A stretch of 15,179 nucleotides of DNA from JAQVXR01 sp050945755 (GTDB lineage Bacteria; Bacillota; Dehalobacteriia; Dehalobacteriales; Dehalobacteriaceae). Under the pieces are notes generated by a model. That model was not told the DNA's origin. It made no database searches and was given only the letters and a program-made list of their open reading frames with translations. The stretch covers positions 1 through 15,179 of the forward strand of contig JBMNTN010000048.1 in the NCBI GenBank assembly GCA_050945755.1. Direction: 5' to 3'. Shown in pieces: positions 6,167-14,499 of the stretch. Position 1 is the first letter of the stretch. The number at the start of each line of letters is the position of its first letter. The translations under genes and the position numbers were made by a program.

Positions 6167-7692
6167 TATCTTCCCTCATTCTCCCTTAAAAGATTGATTA
6201 ATTTCGAGAGAGAAAAAGCACATTGGGCTCTGGTGGCGGCTGCACCCGGCTGAAAGTCGGCAGACAGCAGCCCTTCTTCCTCGGCTAATCTCACATAACC
6301 GGAATACCATTTTTCCCCTTCCGTTAGTTCGGCTGTTTTTGCGGCAGGTAAAGCGCGCACCAGAATAGCTGCCAGTTCCCCTCCCGTGATCTGCCTGTTC
6401 GGCCCAAAATTTCCGTCAGGAGTTCCTTGGATCAAACCGGCCTTTACTGCAGCGGCAATGTAGTTATTTGCCCAGTGGTTTTCCGCCACATCGGGAAAAC
6501 ATCGGCCGCCGCTTCCATCAACTTCCTCCGATGCCAAAACTCCTGCCAAAAATTTAGTAAACTCCGCTCTGGTCACCTGGTTTTCCGGTCGAAATGTGCC
6601 GTCAGGATAACCGCTCAATATCCCTTTTTCTACCAATTCTTCAATGGATTGGTAGGCCCAGTGGCTTTCCGCCAGATCACTAAATAGTCTACCGGAATTA
6701 CTTATATCTTCAGGCAAAGCGTAGGATAGATTGACGGGAAAAGGTTTTTCCGCCAAAGCCATGATCCCACAGGAAGTGACAGTAACAGGTGTGGAGATAA
6801 TATCCTCTTTCCAGTTGAATGAGCCGTCTTGGTTCTGCAAACTTAACATATGGGTAACAACATTTTTTCCGTTTACAGACCAAGCACTCCCAAGAGGATT
6901 TTCTCCCACTGCAACCAATGCCTGCAGCACCCAGGCATCCGAGGAAATATTGGACTCCCGGCCCATCCATTCTCCGGCGCTGAATCCGCCGTCCGGTTGT
7001 TGATTACCTTTGATAAATTGCAAAGCCGCTTTCACTGCTTGAGAATTTTTCACGTCTTCACCTAAAAGAATCAATGCCTGAATGGCCGCCCCGGTGTCAT
7101 CGGCATCGCTTTCTAAACCTTCCAGCCAGCCAAATCCTCCATCTTCATTCTGTTTATTGAGGAGCCATTCCCGCGCCTTATCCTTTTGGGGAATCGGCTC
7201 ACCGGTAGAAGCCAATGCCAGTACCGACCAAATATGACTGTTGATCATCCCTTCTTCTCCGGCTTCCGGCCGGCCAAACCAACCGTCTTCTTGCTGAAAG
7301 GAACGGATCTTCTCCGCCAGTTCTTGAGCTCTAGTGCCGGATGATTTCCCTCCTGCCGTCAGTGCCAACAATAATAGGGCATGGTCATTGGTAGATTCCA
7401 AAGTCATCTCTGCATTGTTTAAATAATCCACATTTTTTTGACAGTCTTCTCCTGCCGCTTCCAGAGCCATCACCACCCAAGCGGTGAGAGTCAAGCTGCT
7501 CTTTCCTCCCGGCTTTGCGGCAAAACCTCCATCGGCATTTTCCATCGTGCCCAGATATTTTACCCCTTTCCCAATGCTTTCTTGGACTTCACTCCCGGGA
7601 AAAGGAGTTTGCCCGAAGGCGATACCTCCCATAAAGACCGTTAATATTAACACAGCCGCTAAAAATAATGATAACTTTCCCTTCAGCTTCAT
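6166..7692 (-). CDS. SLH-anchored terpenoid-cyclase/transcobalamin-like barrel protein
   Basis: A 508-aa exported protein. A signal peptide occupies residues 1-27 (cleavage near IAFG/QTPF). Residues 35-318 are an alpha-barrel of the squalene-cyclase/prenyltransferase/transcobalamin superfamily with repeated Q-x-x-D-G-x-F(G/W) motifs (NADGGFAA, QEDGWFG, QNEDGGFGW, QQPDGGFSAG, QNQDGSFNW). It retains a DADDTG segment (196-201) aligned with the DxDD site of class II cyclases and with the DT(A/G)A helix of vertebrate B12 carriers. Residues 337-500 are SLH domains: two clear (GILSGYPDGTFRP; GLIQGTPDGNFGP) and a divergent third. SLH domains bind wall polysaccharide, so it is displayed on the surface. 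The start is the ATG at 7692, overlapping the EcfA stop as TGATG; a GTG one codon upstream is also open. There is no DUF4430 domain here. Corrinoid binding is inferred from context. Confidence 0.87.
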   Translation of the reverse strand: MKLKGKLSLFLAAVLILTVFMGGIAFGQTPFPGSEVQESIGKGVKYLGTMENADGGFAAKPGGKSSLTLTAWVVMALEAAGEDCQKNVDYLNNAEMTLESTNDHALLLLALTAGGKSSGTRAQELAEKIRSFQQEDGWFGRPEAGEEGMINSHIWSVLALASTGEPIPQKDKAREWLLNKQNEDGGFGWLEGLESDADDTGAAIQALILLGEDVKNSQAVKAALQFIKGNQQPDGGFSAGEWMGRESNISSDAWVLQALVAVGENPLGSAWSVNGKNVVTHMLSLQNQDGSFNWKEDIISTPVTVTSCGIMALAEKPFPVNLSYALPEDISNSGRLFSDLAESHWAYQSIEELVEKGILSGYPDGTFRPENQVTRAEFTKFLAGVLASEEVDGSGGRCFPDVAENHWANNYIAAAVKAGLIQGTPDGNFGPNRQITGGELAAILVRALPAAKTAELTEGEKWYSGYVRLAEEEGLLSADFQPGAAATRAQCAFSLSKLINLLRENEGR

Positions 7693-9383
7693 CACTTTTC
7701 ACCCCTTAAAAAAATTTCCTCCAGTAATTCTTCTCCCTGAGCCAGCGTCACCACATGATCGGCAATGTTTTTAAATAATTTGCTGACCTGAGAAGCATAA
7801 AATGTGGAGTCCGTCAGCACTTGATATTTGCTCCCCCGATCCACGATGGTGCCCTCCGACATCAGGATGATATCTTGGGCATATTCTGCGGCAAATTCCA
7901 CATCATGGGTAATCATGAAAATAGCTGTTCCTGCTTCTTTCAGTTCGATCAAAATATTGCCCAATTCTTCTTTGAGTCGATAATCCAACCCCCGGGTAGG
8001 TTCATCCAAAAGGAGTAACTGGGGCCGGGCTACCAAAACCGAAGCCAGCGCCACCCGTTGACGTTCCCCGGAGCTTAGATCCCGAGGATTTTTCTCCAGG
8101 TAAGGGGCGAGTCCCAAACGCCCCGCCGTTTCTTCTACCGCTTTCTGTTTATCTTCCCGATCCGCCAACCCTAAGTTTTTTAAAGTAAAGAACAATTCTT
8201 TCCGCACCGTAGGAAGGAATAAATAGTCGTTAGGGTCCTGGGACAGATAGCCGACATGAACTGCCAGTTCCTCCACCGATTGAGACCTGGTATCCTTACC
8301 AAAGATAGTGACCTGCCCCCGACCGGGCTTGATAAGACCATTTAGCATCTGAAGCAGCGTAGTCTTTCCTGCCCCGTTTTCCCCCATGAGGACGGTAAAT
8401 GTCCCGGGCTTAATTTTCATATTCAAGTTTTTTATGATTTCCCGACCGTTGGCATAAGTAAACCAGAGATTTTTCACTTCCGCAATGTAGCTAGAGTTAT
8501 CTTCTTTCTCTCGATCAATTTCTTGGGTAACGGCAACGGGGGAACTGATCTTTCCCTGGGGAACTAGGGAGCGCAGCATTCTTCTCCCTTCTTTCACCGT
8601 TACCGGCACATCCTGAAATCCTCTACCGGCAAAGAGCCGGACAAGGGGAGGAATAAAGGGGGTCTCATGCCTTAATGCCCAGCGGGCGGTAGCCGCCGCA
8701 TCCCTGCCGTCGAAAACAATTCCCCCCTGATCCATCACAATAATCCGGTCCGCCAAATGCAGACACCTTTCCAGGCGCTGTTCCACCAGTACCACCGTCA
8801 CCCCGTTTTCCTCATTTAAGCGCCGAGCCATATTCAGTATTTCTTCCCCGGAAACAGGGTCCAATTGAGAAGTGGGTTCATCCAGAAGAAGTATCTCCGG
8901 CTGCAGAGCCATCACACCGGCTAAAGCCACTTTTTGCTTTTCTCCTCCGGAAAGCTCGGGAATAAAGCTGTGCAGGTAATCGGACAGTCCCAAGGCTTCC
9001 GTCACTTCCATCACCCGCCTTTTCATCAGCCTATGGGAGGCGCCGGCATTTTCCAGGCCAAAAACGACTTCCATTTCCACATCAGTCATTACCAGTTGAC
9101 TTTCCGGATCTTGAAAAACCATGCCCACTTTCTGGACAAACTGCTGCCGGTCAATTTTCCTCATTTCCTGACGATCAAAATAAATCTTCCCCTCCAGTTT
9201 TCCCCCGTAAAAATCTGGAACTAAACCTGCCAATGCCCGTAACAAGGTGGATTTGCCACAGCCCGATCCTCCTACCAGCAAAACAAACTGACCTTCCAGA
9301 ATCTCTAAATCAATATTTTTTAAGGCCGGTGTTTCTGTTTCCGGATAACGGTAATTTAAATTTTCGATTTTAATAACGGCCAT
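7692..9383 (-). CDS. ecfA: ECF transporter ATPase, two ABC domains fused (EcfA-EcfA')
   Basis: A 563-aa cytosolic protein carrying both ABC ATPases of an ECF importer in one chain. Domain 1: Walker A GGSGCGKST (38-46), Q-loop Q91, signature LSGGE (144-148), Walker B ILLLDE (164-169). Domain 2: Walker A GENGAGKTT (334-342), Q-loop Q382, signature LSSGE (436-440), Walker B LLLLDE (456-461), switch His H493 (ITHD). In domain 1 the switch position reads VEQRLE (Q202), where related proteins often have EHRLE, so the two ATP sites may be unequal. A linker (about 240-298) joins the halves. The start is the ATG at 9383 after GGGGTGG; the frame stays open to a TTG at 9398, which looks poorer. It overlaps ecfT by 28 bp, indicating translational coupling. 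Confidence 0.93.
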   Translation of the reverse strand: MAVIKIENLNYRYPETETPALKNIDLEILEGQFVLLVGGSGCGKSTLLRALAGLVPDFYGGKLEGKIYFDRQEMRKIDRQQFVQKVGMVFQDPESQLVMTDVEMEVVFGLENAGASHRLMKRRVMEVTEALGLSDYLHSFIPELSGGEKQKVALAGVMALQPEILLLDEPTSQLDPVSGEEILNMARRLNEENGVTVVLVEQRLERCLHLADRIIVMDQGGIVFDGRDAAATARWALRHETPFIPPLVRLFAGRGFQDVPVTVKEGRRMLRSLVPQGKISSPVAVTQEIDREKEDNSSYIAEVKNLWFTYANGREIIKNLNMKIKPGTFTVLMGENGAGKTTLLQMLNGLIKPGRGQVTIFGKDTRSQSVEELAVHVGYLSQDPNDYLFLPTVRKELFFTLKNLGLADREDKQKAVEETAGRLGLAPYLEKNPRDLSSGERQRVALASVLVARPQLLLLDEPTRGLDYRLKEELGNILIELKEAGTAIFMITHDVEFAAEYAQDIILMSEGTIVDRGSKYQVLTDSTFYASQVSKLFKNIADHVVTLAQGEELLEEIFLRGEK

Positions 9384-10273
9384 TTCATCCACCCCCAACT
9401 TAGAAGTGCCGGAACTAAAATACCGATGCTGATGATTCCCGGGATTTCTATTTCGTTGATCTGAAACCCGGTCAGCCGGGGATAATAATCATAAGAAGCC
9501 CAACCCCTAAACGCCGCCCACAATCCCAACACCAAGCTTAGCATCAGGGTAAGAAGAATCAAAAAATCCCTAGGACGCCAGAAATCATTGCGATAGCAGC
9601 TTCTAGAACCGCTCCCGTAACCCCTGACATGCATCGATTCTGCCAGTTTCAGCGCCCGTTCCAAACCGGAAACTAAGAGTACACTGAAAATAGGAATAAA
9701 GTTTTGCACTTTCTCATACCACTTTCCCGTCTCCAAATGAACCCCTCGGCACCGCTGCACCTCTTTGATTCTTTTGAAATCCTGAGTCATCAAAGGAAAA
9801 AGACGGGTGGTCAAGGTAATGGCCAGCACCGATTTACTGCCCCACCGGCCAAAAAGCTTCAATACCTTATCCGGATGCACCCCATATGTATAAAAGCAGA
9901 AGATGCTGATGATCACCAAAAGCTTGAGGCCCATCCCTGCCCCATAAGCAAGTGCTTCCAGAGTAATCTTAAACTTTCCCAGGAGGGGGACTTCCGGACC
10001 GGAAAACAAAAGGGTAGCTCCGGTCCGGGAAAAAAGAGCATTAATCAATATCAGTAATACGATCATGAAAATACTGAATTTGAGATATGATTTCCACTCC
10101 TTAAAAATTCCCGCCGCTCCGATCACTGCCCCCTCCGCCACAAACAGTCCCAAAAGATACAGCGGATGAGAAAAAACCAAGGCCAAGGTAAATACTGCCC
10201 CGACAAAAACAAGAGATGTCACCGGATGCAGCTGATGAATTAAGTTGTTTTTTTCTCTGTATGCCGGCATCAT
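9356..10273 (-). CDS. ecfT: ECF transporter transmembrane subunit EcfT
   Basis: A 305-aa membrane protein that couples ATP hydrolysis by EcfA to movement of the S component. Hydrophobic segments lie at about 17-53, 63-81, 108-131 and 190-205, with C-terminal ones at 234-252 and 277-293. The two cytoplasmic coupling helices carry the family's x-R-G motifs: QRCRGV (173-178) and HVRGYG (215-220). The N-terminal HPVTSLVFV block is also typical. The site AAGGAAGG overlaps the stop codon of the preceding lipoprotein gene, only 13 bp away, and the 3' end overlaps ecfA, so the module is translated together. A private EcfT and EcfA beside an S component marks a dedicated (group I) ECF system. Confidence 0.92.
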   Translation of the reverse strand: MMPAYREKNNLIHQLHPVTSLVFVGAVFTLALVFSHPLYLLGLFVAEGAVIGAAGIFKEWKSYLKFSIFMIVLLILINALFSRTGATLLFSGPEVPLLGKFKITLEALAYGAGMGLKLLVIISIFCFYTYGVHPDKVLKLFGRWGSKSVLAITLTTRLFPLMTQDFKRIKEVQRCRGVHLETGKWYEKVQNFIPIFSVLLVSGLERALKLAESMHVRGYGSGSRSCYRNDFWRPRDFLILLTLMLSLVLGLWAAFRGWASYDYYPRLTGFQINEIEIPGIISIGILVPALLSWGWMKWPLLKSKI

Positions 10274-10286
10274 AAATATTCCTTCC

Positions 10287-11483
10287 TTATTTCGGCTCTA
10301 AGGGCAGGCGCAGCACCTTACCGGAAACCACTGCGGCCTGATACATACCGGATATTTTTTTCGGGCTCTCCGTCAAAATTTTTACCGCCTCGTTTAATCC
10401 TTGGGCATCTGTGCCTACCAGGAGCCACAAAGGATTTTCATCCCCCAAGCCTGCACCGGTAGCGGCAATGATCCCGGCACTTTCCTTCACTGTTTCTCCC
10501 AGTTCTCCATGGGAAGTGAAAAGCTCCACCCCGCCATCTGTAAAGTGCACTCCCATACCTGTTTTTCGATAGGCTTCATTAAATTTAGCAAGCCAAGTAA
10601 TCTCTTTTAAATCATCCCAGACGCCCAGCACCAGCACCGGTCCTTTCCTGTTTTCCATGGCAGCGACGTCCAATGATCCTATCGCAACTTTAGCGGCTCC
10701 CTGAGCCTTTAAAGCCTTCACTGTTTTTTCCGCCAGATGCTGATCTTGAGGAGAAGACATCACCGTCACCGGACCTCCCTTGCCCCGGTAACTGTGGATA
10801 AAAGGTTCCGGATACGAGCCCACCAAGGCGGAAATAGCAGAGCCCATATTATTCCAGAGGTGATAATCCCACCAGACTTGATCATTTGACTGAAGCCGGT
10901 AAGCGGCAGCTCCTCCGTCGGCACAGACACCATTTACATAAAAGAACCAGTCCTGTCGCTCTTTCCTAATACCTCCCTTTTCCGACTCCAGTCCATTGAT
11001 CCCGTTGACAAAACCTCCGTCCCACTTGGTCTCTACCTCTAAGTGAGCCTGCAGGAGGTCCATCACCGTCCAGTCCTTCTTAATGGGTACCGTCTCATGA
11101 AAAATAATCTCCCGACCAAAATTTTTGGTTACCCGAAGAGTCACCTGTTCCGCCAGGACAGGTTTTTCCGGCTGAGCCAAAGCTAAATTTTTGTCTTCTC
11201 CTTTAGTGTCTGCTTCTTTCGGTAAAGCGGCAGGCGGGGCTTGTGCTTTTTCTTGGGAAACTTTCTCTGCATCTATCTCCTGCTTTAACTCCACTTGTTT
11301 ATCACCCTCGGCAACATCTCCCTCAACAGGGGCTTTTGTATTTTCTTCATCAGGCGCCCCTGTCAAATCCAACACCTGCCCGACATCTTCTCCATTGGGA
11401 CTGCTCCCACAAGCGCAGGCCCCCAGAAAGAGTACCAGTATCCCCAGGAGCACCAAGCCTTTTATCAGGATATTTTTCATCAT
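10287..11483 (-). CDS. DUF4430 lipoprotein, probable corrinoid-binding component
   Basis: A 398-aa lipoprotein. Its signal peptide ends in lipobox LGAC, so Cys23 is the likely lipid anchor. Residues 27-110 are an acidic Ala/Pro/Glu/Lys-rich spacer. Residues 113-209 form a DUF4430 domain (VTLRVTKNFG...WTVMDLLQ...DWFFYVNGV...DQVWWDYHLW), the type of beta domain that closes over cobalamin in vertebrate transcobalamin and intrinsic factor. Residues 215-398 are a further domain I do not recognise, with mixed alpha/beta character (GPVLVLGVWDD; PLWLLVGTDAQGLNEAVKIL). The gene lies 22 bp after the 952-aa SLH gene and 13 bp before ecfT. A lipid-anchored binder directly ahead of the transporter genes suggests delivery to the S component. 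Two adjacent ATGs are possible starts; AGAAGG precedes both, and the second may be better spaced. Confidence 0.85.
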   Translation of the reverse strand: MMKNILIKGLVLLGILVLFLGACACGSSPNGEDVGQVLDLTGAPDEENTKAPVEGDVAEGDKQVELKQEIDAEKVSQEKAQAPPAALPKEADTKGEDKNLALAQPEKPVLAEQVTLRVTKNFGREIIFHETVPIKKDWTVMDLLQAHLEVETKWDGGFVNGINGLESEKGGIRKERQDWFFYVNGVCADGGAAAYRLQSNDQVWWDYHLWNNMGSAISALVGSYPEPFIHSYRGKGGPVTVMSSPQDQHLAEKTVKALKAQGAAKVAIGSLDVAAMENRKGPVLVLGVWDDLKEITWLAKFNEAYRKTGMGVHFTDGGVELFTSHGELGETVKESAGIIAATGAGLGDENPLWLLVGTDAQGLNEAVKILTESPKKISGMYQAAVVSGKVLRLPLEPK

Positions 11484-11505
11484 CGGCCCTTCTTTCTATT
11501 GCTAT

Positions 11506-14364
11506 TTAATCTGCCACTCCCTGTAGATACCTGTATATTACTACTGCCGCCTCCGCCCGGTTCAAAAATTTGCCGCCCTGGAAAGTGTTATCTTCATAAC
11601 CTTTCATCAAGCCTGACCCGAAAGCGTATTTGACACCGTCCAAAGCCCAGGCAGGAATTTTCCCGGTATCGGAAAAGGTTAAGGCATTCGTTTCTAAGTC
11701 TGATTCTCTGTTTTCCGCCAGCCGGTAAAGAATAGCAGCAATTTCATTTCTGCTGATCTCTGCATGAGGCCGGAATCTACCATCCGGATCTCCTTCGATA
11801 ATACCCTTTTCCCAGGCAGCAGCCACTGTTTGAGAAAACCAATCTTTCGCCTCAACATCCTGGAAAAGGCGATCTTGATACTCCTTAATTTCCAACTCCA
11901 ACTCCAACGCCGTCACCAGCATTTTGATAAACTCCGCCCTAGTGATAGACCGCTTTGGCTCAAATCCAGTACCGGTCCCTTCAATAATGCCCCGGCCGGC
12001 TAAAATTTCGATGGCATCCTTAGCCCAAGCCCAGTTCTCTCCTACATCGGCAAAGCTTTTTCTCACCGTTTCTTCTGTGGTCTGATCATCATTTTCCGTT
12101 TCTTCGTTTGTTTCATTTTTAGAGGAATTCACCTTCCCATTCTCCAGATCATCCCAATCCGGTCCCTTAGAAGAAGCCGAGCTATACCACCAAATAACCT
12201 TATCGCCATCATATAATTTTTTGTCTTCGGCAATGGAATTGGGCACTTTACCGTTTACCTTATACTGCCAGCCACTGCTCCCTTTGTTTTCCTCCCCGTC
12301 GATTTCATTGATAAACCCGATAAAATCATCATGAAAACTCCAACTGAGTCCGGTAGCATCCAAAGCCCCCAAAACGCTCATGCCATAGGGATCATCTTCA
12401 TAGAGGGTAACCGACCTGGGGCCATAGAGGATATCCCCGTCCTCACCAACAACGGCAATTTTCACAGATATCTTTTTGGCAGACCCTCCCCCGGAGGAAT
12501 TGTTATTGTCGTTTTCATTATCATCATTATTGTTGTCTCCCTGATTACCCCCACCACTACCGTCATTAAAAGATGAATCTTTAAAAGCTGCTAGAGCTTT
12601 GATCGGAACAACTGTCCCACCCACATTAGCTAAAGGACCAAAGCTACCGTCTCCATTTTGCGCTTCGTCACTCAAAAGATAAGTGATGGGATTGTAACTA
12701 TAAACGGCATCAGTTACCGTCCAATTCTCTCCGGTGGGATCGATGTCCAGTTGTAACAATGTCAGCACCGTTTCTCCCGTGGAAACTCCCGCATCCCAGT
12801 TGGCTATTTCACCTTTTTCCCCCTGCTGAGTTTTTAAAAATTCTAATCCCTCTTCAATCGCCAATCGGCAAGGGCTCTCCCCTTCGTCCCCATCGGCAAA
12901 TCCTGTCAGCGCTCTCATCGCCCAGTTGGTGGCATCCACATCATTTGTATCCATACCATCCCAGGAATAACCCCAAACGCCGCTGTCCAAACGCTCTCTA
13001 AGCAACCACTCTTTGGCTTTTTCTACATCCAGATATTCATCATTCAGCAATCCGACTTGGTTCAGTGCCATAATCGGCCAAACATGCTCGTAGACGGAGG
13101 TGCCGAAGTTTCCATCCTCCCCCTGCATATCTTTGAAAAGTCCTGCCAGCCGGGTGATTTCTTCTTGAGAGCCTCCCAAAGCATCAAGAACTATGATGTT
13201 TTTGGCAATTACAGTAGACGGACTGTTTTCATCCAAGTTTTTTGCCTCTTCCCGGATAAGCATTTCCCAGGTGACGCTCCATTTGCTACTGTCCAGATCC
13301 TCCCCGCTTTTGACCAGCGCTTCTGCCTCAAGAAGATCTATACTTTTTCTGTTCTGAGAAAATTCATCATATAAGAAATCCAATGCGGCAAGAATTTTTT
13401 CGTCTATCATTTCATCCCCTTCTCCACTGTTAAATGAAGAATCTTGAAATGCAATCAAAGCATTTAATGGAACAATTGTCCCGCCCACATTGGCTAAAGG
13501 ACCAAAACTACCGTCTCCATTTTGTGCTTCGTCACTCAAAAGATACGTGATGGGATTGTAACCGTAAACGGCATCTGTTATCGTCCAATCCGCTCCGGTA
13601 GGATCGATCCCCAGTTGTAACAATGTCAGCACTGTCTCGCCCGTGGAAACGCCCGCATCCCAGTTGGCTATTTCACCTTTTTCCCCCTGCTGAGTTTTTA
13701 AAAATTCTAATCCATCTTCAATCGCTAATCTACAAGGGCTTTCCTCTTCGCCTGCAGCGGGAAATCCGTCCAGCGCTCTCATCGCCCAGTTGGTGGCATC
13801 CACATCATTTATATCCATACCATCCCAGGAATAACCCCAAACGCCGCTCTCCAGACGCTCTCTAAGCAACCACTCTTTGGCTTTTTCTACATCCAAATAT
13901 TCATCATTCAGCAATCCGACTTGGTTCAGTGCCATAATCGGCCAAACATGCTCGTAGACGGAGGTGCCGAAGTTTCCATCCTCCCCCTGTATATCTTTGA
14001 AAAGTCCCGCCAGCCTGGTGATTTCTTCTTGAGAATCTCCCAAAGCATCAAGAGCTATGATGTTTTTGGCAATTACAGCGGCCGGACTGTTTTCATCCAA
14101 GTTTTTTGCCTCTTCCCGGATAAGCATTTCCCAGGTGACGCTCCATTTGCTACTGTCCAAATTCTCCCCGCTTTTTACCAACGCTTCTGCCCCAAGAAGA
14201 TCTATGCTTTTTCTGTTCTTTGTAAACTCGTCATGGAGAAAATCTACTCCCCCATCGATTTTTTCCTGAATGACGCTATCAAAATCCGCTGCCCAGGCGG
14301 CACCGGCAAACATCAGAAGACAAATAAAAATTAACAATCCGCTAAAATAAAATTTTCTAGGCAC
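11506..14364 (-). CDS. SLH-anchored protein with two transcobalamin-like barrels and DUF4430
   Basis: A 952-aa surface protein, first gene after the riboswitch. In order: signal peptide 1-25 (AAWA/ADFD); barrel 1 (29-312) and barrel 2 (317-600) of the terpenoid-cyclase/transcobalamin alpha6/alpha6 type; an Asn/Asp/Gly/Ser-rich linker (603-629); DUF4430 (about 631-728: KISVKIAVVGEDGD...GWQYKVNG...DKVIWWYSS); an acidic linker; three SLH domains (about 770-812, 834-880, 896-948: GIIEGTGTGFEPKRSITRAEF; GIIEGDPDGRFRPHAEISRNE; GLMKGYEDNTF). The two barrels differ at about 36 of 284 aligned positions. Barrel plus DUF4430 is the domain order of vertebrate B12 carriers. Start is GTG, set by AAGGAGAG 8 nt upstream. 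Automatic annotation would probably say prenyltransferase repeat protein; the riboswitch and ECF context argue for corrinoid capture. Confidence 0.9.
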   Translation of the reverse strand: MPRKFYFSGLLIFICLLMFAGAAWAADFDSVIQEKIDGGVDFLHDEFTKNRKSIDLLGAEALVKSGENLDSSKWSVTWEMLIREEAKNLDENSPAAVIAKNIIALDALGDSQEEITRLAGLFKDIQGEDGNFGTSVYEHVWPIMALNQVGLLNDEYLDVEKAKEWLLRERLESGVWGYSWDGMDINDVDATNWAMRALDGFPAAGEEESPCRLAIEDGLEFLKTQQGEKGEIANWDAGVSTGETVLTLLQLGIDPTGADWTITDAVYGYNPITYLLSDEAQNGDGSFGPLANVGGTIVPLNALIAFQDSSFNSGEGDEMIDEKILAALDFLYDEFSQNRKSIDLLEAEALVKSGEDLDSSKWSVTWEMLIREEAKNLDENSPSTVIAKNIIVLDALGGSQEEITRLAGLFKDMQGEDGNFGTSVYEHVWPIMALNQVGLLNDEYLDVEKAKEWLLRERLDSGVWGYSWDGMDTNDVDATNWAMRALTGFADGDEGESPCRLAIEEGLEFLKTQQGEKGEIANWDAGVSTGETVLTLLQLDIDPTGENWTVTDAVYSYNPITYLLSDEAQNGDGSFGPLANVGGTVVPIKALAAFKDSSFNDGSGGGNQGDNNNDDNENDNNNSSGGGSAKKISVKIAVVGEDGDILYGPRSVTLYEDDPYGMSVLGALDATGLSWSFHDDFIGFINEIDGEENKGSSGWQYKVNGKVPNSIAEDKKLYDGDKVIWWYSSASSKGPDWDDLENGKVNSSKNETNEETENDDQTTEETVRKSFADVGENWAWAKDAIEILAGRGIIEGTGTGFEPKRSITRAEFIKMLVTALELELEIKEYQDRLFQDVEAKDWFSQTVAAAWEKGIIEGDPDGRFRPHAEISRNEIAAILYRLAENRESDLETNALTFSDTGKIPAWALDGVKYAFGSGLMKGYEDNTFQGGKFLNRAEAAVVIYRYLQGVAD
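11607..11619 (+). repeat. TCAAGCCTGACCC core inside the SLH3 coding region
   Basis: Exact copy of the 13-bp dispersed element core, read by the gene on the - strand as part of Gly-Ser-Gly-Leu-Met-Lys in the third SLH domain. The local protein sequence is a normal SLH motif, so this may be coincidence rather than an insertion. Confidence 0.4.
12565..13416 (-). repeat. Tandem barrel duplication, copy 2 (C-terminal)
   Basis: Encodes residues 317-600 of the 952-aa protein. It aligns without gaps to 13429-14280 at an offset of 864 bp (288 codons), with long identical nucleotide runs. Confidence 0.95.
13429..14280 (-). repeat. Tandem barrel duplication, copy 1 (N-terminal)
   Basis: Encodes residues 29-312 of the 952-aa protein. 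Differences from copy 2 cluster at the first 25 residues and in the loop around residues 199-208 (DGFPAAGEEE against TGFADGDEGE). Confidence 0.95.
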
Positions 14365-14401
14365 TGTTTTCTCTCCTTTTCAATTTACTTTTCCAGGTAA
14401 C

Positions 14402-14433
14402 AAAAAACCCCATTTCCCTTTTGGAAAATGAGG
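14402..14433 (-). terminator. Intrinsic terminator of the cobalamin riboswitch (expression platform)
   Basis: On the - strand CCTCATTTTCC pairs with GGGAAATGGGG around AAAA, followed immediately by TTTTTT. It lies between the aptamer and the start of the 952-aa SLH gene, as expected for B12-dependent premature termination. Just upstream, GGAGAAAGGGG (complement of 14468-14478) could pair with the 5' arm CCTCATTTTCC at 10 of 11 positions including two G-U pairs, making it a candidate antiterminator. High cobalamin should therefore turn the operon off. Confidence 0.9.
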
Positions 14434-14499
14434 TCATCCATCATTTAGAACCCACATTATTGACCCACCCCTTTCTCCTGCGGAAAGCAGATGATAACA

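Noticed and set aside
11607..11619. REP-like element inserted into the SLH gene
   Set aside because: The 13-bp core matches exactly, but the encoded residues form a normal SLH motif with no extra amino acids, so insertion is not shown; convergence is as likely.
6166..14364. Terpene cyclase or prenyltransferase enzymes
   Set aside because: The barrel repeats belong to that superfamily, but the proteins are exported, SLH-anchored, linked to DUF4430 and an ECF importer, and controlled by a B12 riboswitch. A carrier role fits better; an enzymatic role of the smaller protein is kept as a minor possibility.
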